Shown: in pieces, positions 34,569-45,358 of the stretch | Layout of the letters: each line of letters starts with the position of its first letter | Position numbering within the stretch: position 1 is the stretch's first letter | NCBI GenBank assembly: GCA_009844425.1 | Contig: VYBN01000045.1 | Span: forward strand, 1-64,000 | Direction: 5' to 3' | DNA from: Gammaproteobacteria bacterium | GTDB taxonomy: Bacteria > Pseudomonadota > Gammaproteobacteria > Steroidobacterales > Foliamicaceae | DNA: 64,000 nt | Position numbers and translations under genes: made by a program | The notes under the pieces: generated by a model | The model's database searches: none | Told to the model about the DNA's origin: nothing | What the model saw: only the letters and a program-made list of their open reading frames with translations

Positions 34569-36053
34569 ATGCCCTCTTTGTCCGTACTAACCGAAAGGGC
34601 CACCAAGGAACGAGGTGGGTACTACACGCCTCGCGCCATAGCAGCACACTTGGTTCAGTGGGCTGCTCGGAAAGACACGGATCTCTTGCTGGATCCATCC
34701 TGCGGCGACGGGCGGTTTATCGCCTGCCATCCCAAGAGCATCGGCGTAGAGCGCAACCCGGAGGCTGCACGGGAGGCGAAGCAACAAGCTCCCGATGCAA
34801 CAGTGCATCAAGGCGACTTCTTCGAATGGGCTGATCAGACTACGGAACGCTTCGATTGCGCCGCGGGCAACCCACCGTTCATTCGATACCAGACATTCAA
34901 CGGCGCAGTACGCAAACGCGCCCTGAGCCTGTGTTCGAGAATTGGCGTTTCCTTTTCGGGACTGACGACGTCCTGGGCGCCCTTTCTGGTGGTTACGGCG
35001 AGCCTGCTTAGGCGCGGTGGCCGAATGGCGTTCGTCGTGCCAGCGTCCATCGGCCACGCGCCCCACGCTGCTCCTTTGATGGAGTATCTCGTTTCCAACT
35101 TCGACGTTGTGCGGATCGTCCCCATTCGCCGCAAGCTCTTTCCGCATCTGTCGGAAGATTGCTGGCTATTGTTCGCAGAAGGCTTTGGGGGGGTAACCAG
35201 GCACATCACGATCGCACCGACTGACCGCTTCCAATCCACCCACATAGTCACTCAATCCGTCGAATCAGTGCCGGTGGAAGAGTGGCGCAGCATGTGGAAC
35301 CGCAGATTACGCCCGTACCTGCTCAGCGAGGTGGATCGCTCGATTTACCAGGAAATCGCGGATCTACCGGATTCCGTGCGTCTGGGCGACATGGCCTCCG
35401 TGGGCATCGGCTACGTAAGCGGCGCCAACGAGTTCTTCCATCTACGCCCATCGGAAGCGGATCGTTGGCGCATCCCCAAGGATTTCCTGTATCCCACTGT
35501 TCGAAATAGCCGGGCACTTCCGGCCCGCAACCTTTCGGACAATACGATTCGCGAGTGGTACCGCTCCGACAAGCCCATTCTGTTACTACGCATCCCGAAG
35601 AACAAGTCGGTACCCCGGCCCGTCAGGAACTACCTGGACTCGCCGCAGGGGCAGGAGGCGCGGCGAAGCTACAAATGCCGCAATCGCAAACCTTGGTATT
35701 CCGTGCCGGATGTTCGCGTGCCAGGTTTTTTCCTGACGTATATGTCCGGCGTGGCGCCTAGTCTGGTACGGAACTCCGCCGGAGCGACCTGCACGAACGC
35801 GCTGCACGCCGTGCATCTCCACAACGATCGCGAGGAGAGACGGCTGCTGGAATCCTGGAACTCGACTTACGTCCAACTCAGTTGCGAGCTGGAAGGACAT
35901 GCGCTTGGTGGCGGGATGCTCAAACTTGAACCCGGGGAAGCCGCGCGAGTGGTGCTGCCGCCGTCCAGCGCACTTTCCCGCCTGACTCCAACACACCTCG
36001 AAGATGCCCTGTGGACGTTACGCAAGTGGAGACACTATGACAACAGGCGCTGA
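34569..36053 (+). CDS. N6-adenine DNA methyltransferase of the Eco57I/TaqI-type (gamma class)
   Basis: 494 residues. The N-terminus GGYYTPRAIAAHLVQWA precedes SAM-binding motif I LLLDPSCGDGRFI and catalytic motif IV GNPPFIRYQTF. A long C-terminal target-recognition region runs from about 250 to the end. It should methylate adenine in a short sequence to protect host DNA. AGGGG lies 7 bases before the ATG. The last 17 bases overlap the next gene, the presumed nuclease, so they form a Type II restriction-modification pair. The recognition sequence cannot be inferred. Confidence 0.88.
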   Translation: MPSLSVLTERATKERGGYYTPRAIAAHLVQWAARKDTDLLLDPSCGDGRFIACHPKSIGVERNPEAAREAKQQAPDATVHQGDFFEWADQTTERFDCAAGNPPFIRYQTFNGAVRKRALSLCSRIGVSFSGLTTSWAPFLVVTASLLRRGGRMAFVVPASIGHAPHAAPLMEYLVSNFDVVRIVPIRRKLFPHLSEDCWLLFAEGFGGVTRHITIAPTDRFQSTHIVTQSVESVPVEEWRSMWNRRLRPYLLSEVDRSIYQEIADLPDSVRLGDMASVGIGYVSGANEFFHLRPSEADRWRIPKDFLYPTVRNSRALPARNLSDNTIREWYRSDKPILLLRIPKNKSVPRPVRNYLDSPQGQEARRSYKCRNRKPWYSVPDVRVPGFFLTYMSGVAPSLVRNSAGATCTNALHAVHLHNDREERRLLESWNSTYVQLSCELEGHALGGGMLKLEPGEAARVVLPPSSALSRLTPTHLEDALWTLRKWRHYDNRR

Positions 36054-36903
36054 CCTGGAGAACGGTGTTGTCTTTGTGAACAGGCTGGACGCATTCCGTC
36101 ACTTCGCGGAATTTAGCGGGCCAACGCAGAGCCAGTTGCACATCCGACCCTTGCATGAGTACGTCACGTCACGCCTGGTGCTGGAAGGCGGATTTCGCCC
36201 GAGCGAACTGAGCCCGCGGCCGCCGCTTAGGACCGAGAAAACCGGTAACTTGCGTCGCGTCATATTTGCGCCACAAGAGCGAACGCGAACTGAAGCTACG
36301 ATCCTCGGCGGGCTAAAAACGAAGAAAGTTGACATCGTCGTAAGCAAGGACGGGATCGGTCCCGTGCTTGCAATTTCATGCAAGGGGATGACAGGAGCGG
36401 TTCGCAACCTTACGAACCGACTCGAGGAGACTATTGGTGAATGCACAAACGTTCACCTGAGCTATCCCACATTGGTGTTTGGCTATCTCTTCCTGATGCG
36501 CGCCAATCGAGAAGGAGAAGACACGTTGCTGACCGATGCAGTGCTCGACAGCCAGGGTCGACCACTTGAGGGTATCGTTCGCTTTCATCAGGCCCTGAGC
36601 GGCATGATCGGGCGGCTGAGTGCGCGGAACGACGCCAGCCGCTACGAAGCAATCGCAATGACGCTCGTGGAGGTATCGCCAGCGCGTGCCGGCGAAATCA
36701 ATGAGGACTATCCACCTCGTGGTAGCGCCATTCATTTTGATCAGTTCGTCGACACGATATATCGGCGCTACGACGAGCGGTATGTGGTTAGCGCCCCTCT
36801 ACTGGCGCGCAGGACCCGCAGGTTGGAATGGTCTGGCGACTCTCCGGCGTTCGATGCGGAGCCTCTGCAAAGGCTTGACTATCGCCCCAGAGTTGCTGCT
36901 TAG
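36037..36903 (+). CDS. Putative Type II restriction endonuclease, PD-(D/E)xK-like
   Basis: 288 residues, not recognised by name. The likely catalytic centre is KKVDIVV (Asp99) followed after a turn by LAISCKG (Lys116), where Ser-Cys-Lys replaces the usual Glu-x-Lys; variants of this kind are known in restriction enzymes. The start is chosen at ATG 36037 (GGAG about 7 bases upstream), 17 bases inside the methyltransferase gene. The tight coupling to an adenine methyltransferase is the main reason for the call. Confidence 0.65.
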   Translation: MTTGADLENGVVFVNRLDAFRHFAEFSGPTQSQLHIRPLHEYVTSRLVLEGGFRPSELSPRPPLRTEKTGNLRRVIFAPQERTRTEATILGGLKTKKVDIVVSKDGIGPVLAISCKGMTGAVRNLTNRLEETIGECTNVHLSYPTLVFGYLFLMRANREGEDTLLTDAVLDSQGRPLEGIVRFHQALSGMIGRLSARNDASRYEAIAMTLVEVSPARAGEINEDYPPRGSAIHFDQFVDTIYRRYDERYVVSAPLLARRTRRLEWSGDSPAFDAEPLQRLDYRPRVAA

Positions 36904-36957
36904 CTCTCGTTTCTGATTGGGCCCAAGAACTCTGGACAAGATATGCCGGTTTATATG

Positions 36958-37000
36958 GAAATTAGGAAGTTTATCTCCGGCTTATAAACTCGCTAATTTC
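36958..37000. promoter_or_regulatory. AT-rich nested inverted repeat after the nuclease gene
   Basis: GAAATTAG (36958-36965) pairs with CTAATTTC (36993-37000). Inside it, AGTTTAT (36968-36974) pairs with ATAAACT (36984-36990), leaving a 9-base loop. It lies 55 bases past the nuclease stop in unusually AT-rich DNA for this window. Possible roles are terminator or element boundary. Confidence 0.45.
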
Positions 37001-37064
37001 ACTCAAATTGGCGGGGCGAGTGCGTGGCGCACGGCATTTGACGCGACCGGCATGGTCGACCAGT

Positions 37065-37100
37065 GAGGGCGGGTCGCCGCGAGGGACATGCCCTCTTTCC
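37065..37100. repeat. REP-like intergenic repeat, degenerate copy C
   Basis: Closely resembles the 38544-38586 part of copy B: GAGGGCGGG.CGCCGCGAGGG is kept with scattered changes after it. It lies just past the stop of the YbjQ-like gene. Confidence 0.55.
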
Positions 37101-37105
37101 CTTGG

Positions 37106-38483
<1,378 letters not shown>

Positions 38484-38540
38484 CTACCACGGGTGGGAGC
38501 GGCTTGGGATGCGAGACCGGAGGGAAGGCGTCTCGCCTTC

Positions 38541-38612
38541 CCGGAGGGCGGGACGCCGCGAGGGTCGTGCCCTCGCTCCCAGGGTTGAGGGCGGGACGCC
38601 CTCGCTCCCAGG
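38541..38612. repeat. REP-like intergenic repeat, copy B (two units)
   Basis: Between rpmA and obg. The unit at 38588-38612 is an exact reverse complement of 24699-24723 (25 bases). The unit at 38544-38585 is the same sequence split by about 13 extra bases. A hairpin made of GGGAAGGCG/CGCCTTCCC lies just before it, at about 38522-38542. Confidence 0.75.
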
Positions 38613-38613
38613 G

Positions 38614-38871
38614 TCAGGAGGGGATTACGGAGACGAAGCGGCGGTTTTCCGGGCCCTTGCGCTCGTAGCGGACGACGCCGTCGCTGGTGGCGAACAGCGT
38701 GTGATCCCGGCCCAGCCCCACGTTGGCGCCGGCATGAAAGGCGGTCCCGCGCTGGCGCACGAGGATATTGCCGGCCAGCACCTGCTCGCCGCCGTACTTC
38801 TTGATCCCCAGCCGTTTGGACTCGGAATCGCGGCCGTTGCGGGAACTGCCCGCAGCTTTCTTATGCGCCAT
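38614..38871 (-). CDS. rpmA: 50S ribosomal protein L27
   Basis: 85 residues, starting [20 protein letters not shown] with GVKKYGGE-type continuation ([21 protein letters not shown]), the invariant L27 N-terminus reaching the peptidyl transferase centre. Full length. Three bases separate it from rplU upstream, so both are one transcript. Confidence 0.97.
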   Translation of the reverse strand: MAHKKAAGSSRNGRDSESKRLGIKKYGGEQVLAGNILVRQRGTAFHAGANVGLGRDHTLFATSDGVVRYERKGPENRRFVSVIPS

Positions 38872-38874
38872 AGG

Positions 38875-39315
38875 TCAACTCTCCTCGCCCGCCTTGTCCG
38901 CCGCGGCTTTCTTTGCCGGGGCCTTCTTTGCAGCGGTTTTCTTCGCCGGGGCTTTCTTTTCGGCAGCCTTCTTCGCGGGCGCCTTTTCCGCAGGAGCCTT
39001 CGGCAGCTCGATGCCGGCAATCTCCACGGTCGTGAATTGCTGGCGATGCCCCAGCGTGCGGCGATAGTCCTTGCGCCGCTTGAACTTGATCACTTCGATC
39101 TTCTTCGCCCGGCCGTGCTCACAGACGGTGGCCCGAACCTGGCCCACCGGCTTGCCCGATGTCCCGATGCGCGTCTCCGAGCCTTCCTGCCCGCCGATCA
39201 GCAAGGCTTCGAAACTCAATTCGTCGCCGACGTCGGCGCTGAGGCGCTCAACGCGCACCCGCTGACCTTCGGAAACGCAATACTGCTTGCCGCCGGTGGC
39301 GATCACCGCAAACAT
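38875..39315 (-). CDS. rplU: 50S ribosomal protein L21 with a Lys/Ala/Pro-rich C-terminal tail
   Basis: 146 residues. The first ~103 form a normal L21 ([14 protein letters not shown] ... [16 protein letters not shown]). They are followed by about 43 extra residues of KAPAKKA-type repeats, like a histone H1 tail. L21 in Escherichia ends near 103. The tail is in frame and ends in acidic residues (GEES). GGAGAG lies before the ATG. It is the first gene of the rplU-rpmA operon. Confidence 0.96.
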   Translation of the reverse strand: MFAVIATGGKQYCVSEGQRVRVERLSADVGDELSFEALLIGGQEGSETRIGTSGKPVGQVRATVCEHGRAKKIEVIKFKRRKDYRRTLGHRQQFTTVEIAGIELPKAPAEKAPAKKAAEKKAPAKKTAAKKAPAKKAAADKAGEES

Positions 39316-39350
39316 CTGGACTCTCCGGGAACCTGACTGGCCGGGGCGCG

Positions 39351-39356
39351 ATTATA
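39351..39356 (-). promoter_or_regulatory. Perfect -10 TATAAT upstream of rplU
   Basis: TATAAT on the minus strand, 36 bases before the rplU ATG, in the gap to the prolyl oligopeptidase gene. No convincing -35 is visible at 16-18 bases. The position suits a short-leader ribosomal protein promoter. Confidence 0.4.
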
Positions 39357-39383
39357 TCCGCTCACGTCCCCCGGCGGGACAAT

Positions 39384-41507
<2,124 letters not shown>

Positions 41508-41564
41508 GTCGGGCAACTCCACTCCGGAGAGGCTGAATTCTAGCGTCGTTTCACGCTCATATGA

Positions 41565-42371
41565 TCGCATTATTACTGGTGCAAGCCGTATCGCAAACAC
41601 TTCACTTTGAAAACCATAACCTGTATGCATTCGGGGCGTAAAAGACTCCGGGAATGGATTTATCTGCTGCATAGCGTAATGACCGCCCGCAATAGCGTGA
41701 GCGCCAGGCGGTTGAGCAAGGAGTTGTCTGTGCAGTATCGGTCAGCTTGGTATATGATGCATCGCATTCGTGAGGCTTGCGGACGCGAGGATTTCAGGCT
41801 TGCCAACACGGTGGAGGTTGATGAAACCTACGTAGATGGTAAGGAAAGAAACAAGCACGCCGCCGAGCGCCTGAATGCGGGACGAGTAACTGTGGGCAAG
41901 ACCGCCGTTGTAGTTCGCGAAAGAGGCGGTAAGGTCAAAGCCGCTCCGGTAGAGCGCATCAATGGAAATGCGCTGCTGGGCTTCGTTGAGGAGTCCTTGG
42001 AACCCGGCTCACAGTACTATACGGACATTACGGACATTGCCACAACTTACCCTGCCCCAAATGCCCAATGCAAGCAGGAGGCTGTTGCTCACAGTGCCAG
42101 TGAGTATGTGCGTGGCCTAGTTCATACGAATGGGATTGAGAACGCGTGGCGCCTGATGATGCGTGCGATTATAGGCACTTGGCATCATGACTCTCCCAAG
42201 CACTTAGGGCGGTGTGAGAGTCAGGTTGCTATACGGTTGAGCGAAGGCAATCTTGAAAGAGATATCCCGGGCAGAAAGGCATCCTTGATGCAACAGATCG
42301 GCGGGATGCGGATCAGTTATGAGGCACTGGTAGCGGGCAATTGGCTATCCAGCGAGGTGCGGTCGGTTTGA
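41565..42371 (+). pseudogene. IS1595-family (ISXO2-like) transposase, 5'-truncated
   Basis: The frame is open from just after a TGA at 41562. Residues YWCKPYRKHFTLKT are the second half of the N-terminal zinc ribbon; the first half and the start codon are missing, so about 40-50 residues are lost. The DDE-type core follows: VEVDETYVDGKERNKH (first Asp), QYYTDITD (second) and VHTNGIENAW (Asn/Glu). An internal ATG at 41607 or 41625 could start a shortened protein. No left inverted repeat was identified. The right end runs straight into the EcoRV-like methyltransferase. Confidence 0.8.
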
Positions 42372-43198
42372 GTGCAGTTCGAGTTCCCCCAATCAAAACT
42401 CAGGGGATTAAGACTAAGATCGTTCCGTTCATCATGGAGAGTGTTGCTTGGGATAGATCAGGAAGATGGATTGAGCCTTTTGTCGGTTCCGCAGTGGTTC
42501 TTCTCAATGTCAATACTGACCGTGCGCTTGTCGGAGACACCAATCAGCACATAATCGGCTTCTACAAAGCAGTACAGCAAGGCAAACTTACTGCTGATAG
42601 CGTTCGTGAATTCTTGGAACGAGAGGGAAGTATTCTCTTGCGTGACGGGCAAGAACACTATTATCGAATACGAGAACGTTTCAACGCATATCACGATCCT
42701 CACGATTTTCTCTTCCTGAATCGCTCATGCTTCAACGGCTTGATGCGATTTAACAAAAAAGGACGCTTCAACACACCGTTTTGCCGAAAACCGGAACGAT
42801 TTCGTCCCGCTTACATCACGAAGATTTGTAATCAAGTTGGATGGGTTGCCAAGAGAATGCAGGGCAAAGCATGGGAATTTGTATGTGCTGATTGGACCGA
42901 AGTCCTTGGCGATGCGCGCCGTGGTGATTTCGTATACGCGGATCCTCCCTATGCTGGACGATTTACTGACTATTTCAACTCATGGGACGAAGATGATGCG
43001 GCTAAATTGGAAAAACAGCTAAAGGCCCTTCCCTGTTCTTTTCTCTATTCAATGTGGTCTGAGAACAAGTACAGGAAGAACGAGAGGTTGCATCAATCTT
43101 TTCGGGAATACGAGATTAGAACCTTTTCACATTTCTACCATTTAGGCGCGACCGAGAATCTACGAAATAGGATGACGGAGGCATTGATTGTTGGATGA
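42368..43198 (+). CDS. EcoRV-like adenine DNA methyltransferase (D12 class)
   Basis: 276 residues, close to M.EcoRV throughout: VPPIKTQGIKTKIVPFI at the start, motif I WIEPFVGSAVV, LNRSCFNGLMRFN, and catalytic motif IV ADPPYAGRF followed by DYFNSW. It should methylate adenine in GATATC, the EcoRV site; this specificity is inferred from similarity. The start is taken as TTG 42368, which overlaps the transposase stop (TTGA) and gives an N-terminus aligning with M.EcoRV. The stop overlaps the nuclease gene (ATGA). The DNA here is visibly more AT-rich than the surroundings, a sign of transfer. Confidence 0.92.
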   Translation: MSAVRVPPIKTQGIKTKIVPFIMESVAWDRSGRWIEPFVGSAVVLLNVNTDRALVGDTNQHIIGFYKAVQQGKLTADSVREFLEREGSILLRDGQEHYYRIRERFNAYHDPHDFLFLNRSCFNGLMRFNKKGRFNTPFCRKPERFRPAYITKICNQVGWVAKRMQGKAWEFVCADWTEVLGDARRGDFVYADPPYAGRFTDYFNSWDEDDAAKLEKQLKALPCSFLYSMWSENKYRKNERLHQSFREYEIRTFSHFYHLGATENLRNRMTEALIVG

Positions 43199-43923
43199 GA
43201 GAGTTCATCCTAACGGCTTTGGCAGAAGTGCAGAATGGCTATTCCCTCTGCGGTGTTGTGGACCGAAGGGGGCGCGTTTATCCGTTGGGTTCGGATACGA
43301 AGGTCATTAGCGCGTTGTTTGAGATCGTTACTCGACAGGCTGTGGCGGCCTATGCCAGAAGCGCAGGGCTTCTTTTGGTGGAACCGACAAAGCAAAATCA
43401 CTACCCAGATTTCACGTTGATGCGAGATGAGAACGATAGAAATAAGATTGCTCTCGATGTAAAAACCACATATCGGAAAGAGGGACAATCCGGATTTAGT
43501 TATACCTTGGGGAGTTATACCAGTTACATCCGCCCAGAAACGGAAAGCAAGAATATCCATTTCCCGTACAGCCATTATCGGGAACATTGGATCATCGGAT
43601 TTGTCTATACGCGAATAGAGAACAAACGCGATGCGAGCGGGCGCATCTACTCCTTTGATACATTGGATCAAATACCTATTCCTTTTGACGATGTGGAAGT
43701 TTTTGTGCAGGAGAAGTGGCGTATAGCGGGAGATCGTGCCGGAAGCGGAAATACGACCAATATCGGAAGCATTACCGGCACGCTGTCAGACTTCGTTGCC
43801 GGAAATGGTGTCTTTGGTTCAGAGACAGAGTTTCTTGATTACTGGCGAGGCTACAGGCGTACCGTGCGTGAGCGCCGAATGTCATACATGAACATTCGAG
43901 AATTTCGAGGGAGAACATCGTGA
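43195..43923 (+). CDS. EcoRV-like Type II restriction endonuclease
   Basis: 242 residues, a clear R.EcoRV homologue with the same length and order of motifs. Catalytic residues are Asp72 (NHYPDFTL), Asp88 and Lys90 (ALDVKTTY), with the supporting Glu43 (LFEIV). The recognition loop GSGNTTN at 183-189 is the same as the EcoRV R-loop that reads GATATC in the major groove. The Q-loop region near 68 (TKQNHY) is also kept. Blunt cleavage at GATATC is therefore predicted. It starts at ATG 43195 inside the methyltransferase stop (ATGA). No controller gene is present. Confidence 0.93.
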   Translation: MREFILTALAEVQNGYSLCGVVDRRGRVYPLGSDTKVISALFEIVTRQAVAAYARSAGLLLVEPTKQNHYPDFTLMRDENDRNKIALDVKTTYRKEGQSGFSYTLGSYTSYIRPETESKNIHFPYSHYREHWIIGFVYTRIENKRDASGRIYSFDTLDQIPIPFDDVEVFVQEKWRIAGDRAGSGNTTNIGSITGTLSDFVAGNGVFGSETEFLDYWRGYRRTVRERRMSYMNIREFRGRTS

Positions 43924-44106
43924 AACTACAACCCTTCCTCCGCCACTTCAAGCGCGTGGAACGCAGCGACGGTTAGAAACAGTGCTTTTAAGGAAGCTGT
44001 GGAGCAGATATTGCTATCGCCAAAGGGCAAAGTTCGCAGCGAGAACCGCAAGACTACGAAAGCGGAAATTCAGCAAGGCCGGCGGCTGGACAGGCGGCGC
44101 ACATGA
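43924..44106 (+). other. Gene remnant between the EcoRV-like nuclease and ispB
   Basis: Directly after the nuclease stop the same frame stays open for about 60 codons without a start, ending SPKGKVRSENRKTTKAEIQQ... at TGA 44104-44106. In another frame a GTG overlapping the nuclease stop (GTGA) begins an 18-residue peptide (MKLQPFLRHFKRVERSDG). Together they look like a decayed third gene of the element, split by a frameshift. The rest of the gap to ispB holds a single GATATC but no gene. Confidence 0.35.
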
Positions 44107-44157
44107 AACGCCTTGCTGATTTAACTACATTAATCCCAAATTGATATCATTGGCGCG

Positions 44158-45144
44158 GTGTCCAATTCGGACGTATTCCGGCAGGCCTTGCGGTTGGTGG
44201 GGAAGGACTTCAACCTCCTCAACCGCCTCATCTACAGCCACTTGCGCAGCGACGTTCCGCTGGTAGGGCGGGTGGCGCAATACCTCCTGAACTCGGGCGG
44301 CAAGCGCATACGCCCCCTGTTGCTGATGATCGTGGCGCGCGCGCTGGGCTGCGCTCCGGGCGGCCCCCAGGTTCGCGCCGGCGTCATCGTGGAATACATC
44401 CACTCGGCCACGCTGCTGCACGACGATGTCGTGGACGAGGCGGAAATGCGCCGCGGCAAATCGGCGGCCAACGTGCTGCACGGACCGGCGGCCAGCGTCC
44501 TGGTGGGCGATTTCCTCTACTCGCGCGCGTTCCAGTTGATCGTCGAACTGCTCGAGCAGCGGCGGGCCGTCGAGGTCCTCGCGTCCACCACCAACCAGAT
44601 CGCCGAAGGCGAAGTCATGCAGTTGATGAATCTGAACGAGCTGGCCGTGACCGAAGAGCAGTACCTCGAGGTCATTCGGCGCAAGACCGCCTCGCTGTTC
44701 GAAGCTTGCGCGCGGATCGGCGCCATCCTCGCGCACAGCGACAGGGAAGTCGAAGATGCCGCCGCCCGCTACGGGCTCGAACTCGGCATGGCCTACCAGA
44801 TCACCGACGATGTGCTGGACTACTCGGGCGGCGAGGAAGCGTTCGGCAAGAACGTCGGCACCGACCTGAAGGAGGGGAAGACGACCCTGCCCCTGCTTCA
44901 TGCCATGCGGGTCGGGTCCCCCGCACAGCAGAGCGTGCTGCGCGATGCCCTGCGTACCGGCGGCCTGGGCAACCTTTCCGGCGTCATGGAAGCCATCGAA
45001 TCCACGGGGGCGCTAAAATACGCCGCCGGGCGCGCGCGTGAAGCTTCCGAGCGCGCCGCGGATGCCCTGTCCGCTCTGCCCGAAAACCGCTTTTGCGAGG
45101 TGTTGACATCGCTGGCGCGGTTCGCGGCGGAGCGCAGTTATTAG
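44158..45144 (+). CDS. ispB: Polyprenyl (octaprenyl) diphosphate synthase
   Basis: A 328-residue trans-prenyltransferase for the ubiquinone side chain. It has GGKRIRPLLL, the first Asp-rich motif LLHDDVVDEAEMRRG and the second ITDDVLDYSG. It starts with GTG. In Escherichia ispB is divergent from rplU; here the same orientation is kept, but 4.8 kb (oligopeptidase, IS remnant, EcoRV-like system) separates them. tRNA-Pro follows 45 bases later. Confidence 0.94.
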   Translation: MSNSDVFRQALRLVGKDFNLLNRLIYSHLRSDVPLVGRVAQYLLNSGGKRIRPLLLMIVARALGCAPGGPQVRAGVIVEYIHSATLLHDDVVDEAEMRRGKSAANVLHGPAASVLVGDFLYSRAFQLIVELLEQRRAVEVLASTTNQIAEGEVMQLMNLNELAVTEEQYLEVIRRKTASLFEACARIGAILAHSDREVEDAAARYGLELGMAYQITDDVLDYSGGEEAFGKNVGTDLKEGKTTLPLLHAMRVGSPAQQSVLRDALRTGGLGNLSGVMEAIESTGALKYAAGRAREASERAADALSALPENRFCEVLTSLARFAAERSY

Positions 45145-45189
45145 TGACGTTTCTCACGACACTAGCATCCGGGCATTCAGCCTTACGGT

Positions 45190-45266
45190 CGGGGTGTAGC
45201 TCAGCCTGGTAGAGCACTGTCTTCGGGTGGCAGGAGTCGCTGGTTCAAATCCAGTCACCCCGACCA
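45190..45266 (+). tRNA. tRNA-Pro (anticodon CGG)
   Basis: 77 bases, CCA encoded. The acceptor stem CGGGGTG pairs with CACCCCG. The D arm is GCTCAGCCTGGTAGAGC. The anticodon stem CTGTC/GGCAG encloses the loop TTCGGGT, which gives anticodon CGG for CCG codons. The T arm is CTGG-TTCAAAT-CCAG. Confidence 0.97.
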
Positions 45267-45297
45267 TTAAATTGCTTGACCAGTGATATAAAAATCA

Positions 45298-45325
45298 TTG
45301 ACAAGCCCATGAAATAATGTATATT
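45298..45325 (+). promoter_or_regulatory. Sigma70-type promoter of the SYLF gene
   Basis: TTGACA (45298-45303), 16 bases, TATATT (45320-45325), 34 bases before the ATG. It is a near-consensus pair in the AT-rich gap after the tRNA. Confidence 0.65.
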
Positions 45326-45358
45326 TGCTGAACCAACAACGCCACCATTAGGGCAACG

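Noticed and set aside
41521-44150. Terminal inverted repeats bounding the IS1595 remnant plus EcoRV-like genes
   Set aside because: Only a 7-base CGTTTCA match was found near 41547 and 44107; that is too short to call element ends.
45190-45266. tRNA-Pro as the attachment site of an integrated element
   Set aside because: No integrase lies next to it and no repeat of its 3' end was noticed downstream; the integrases are 42 kb away.
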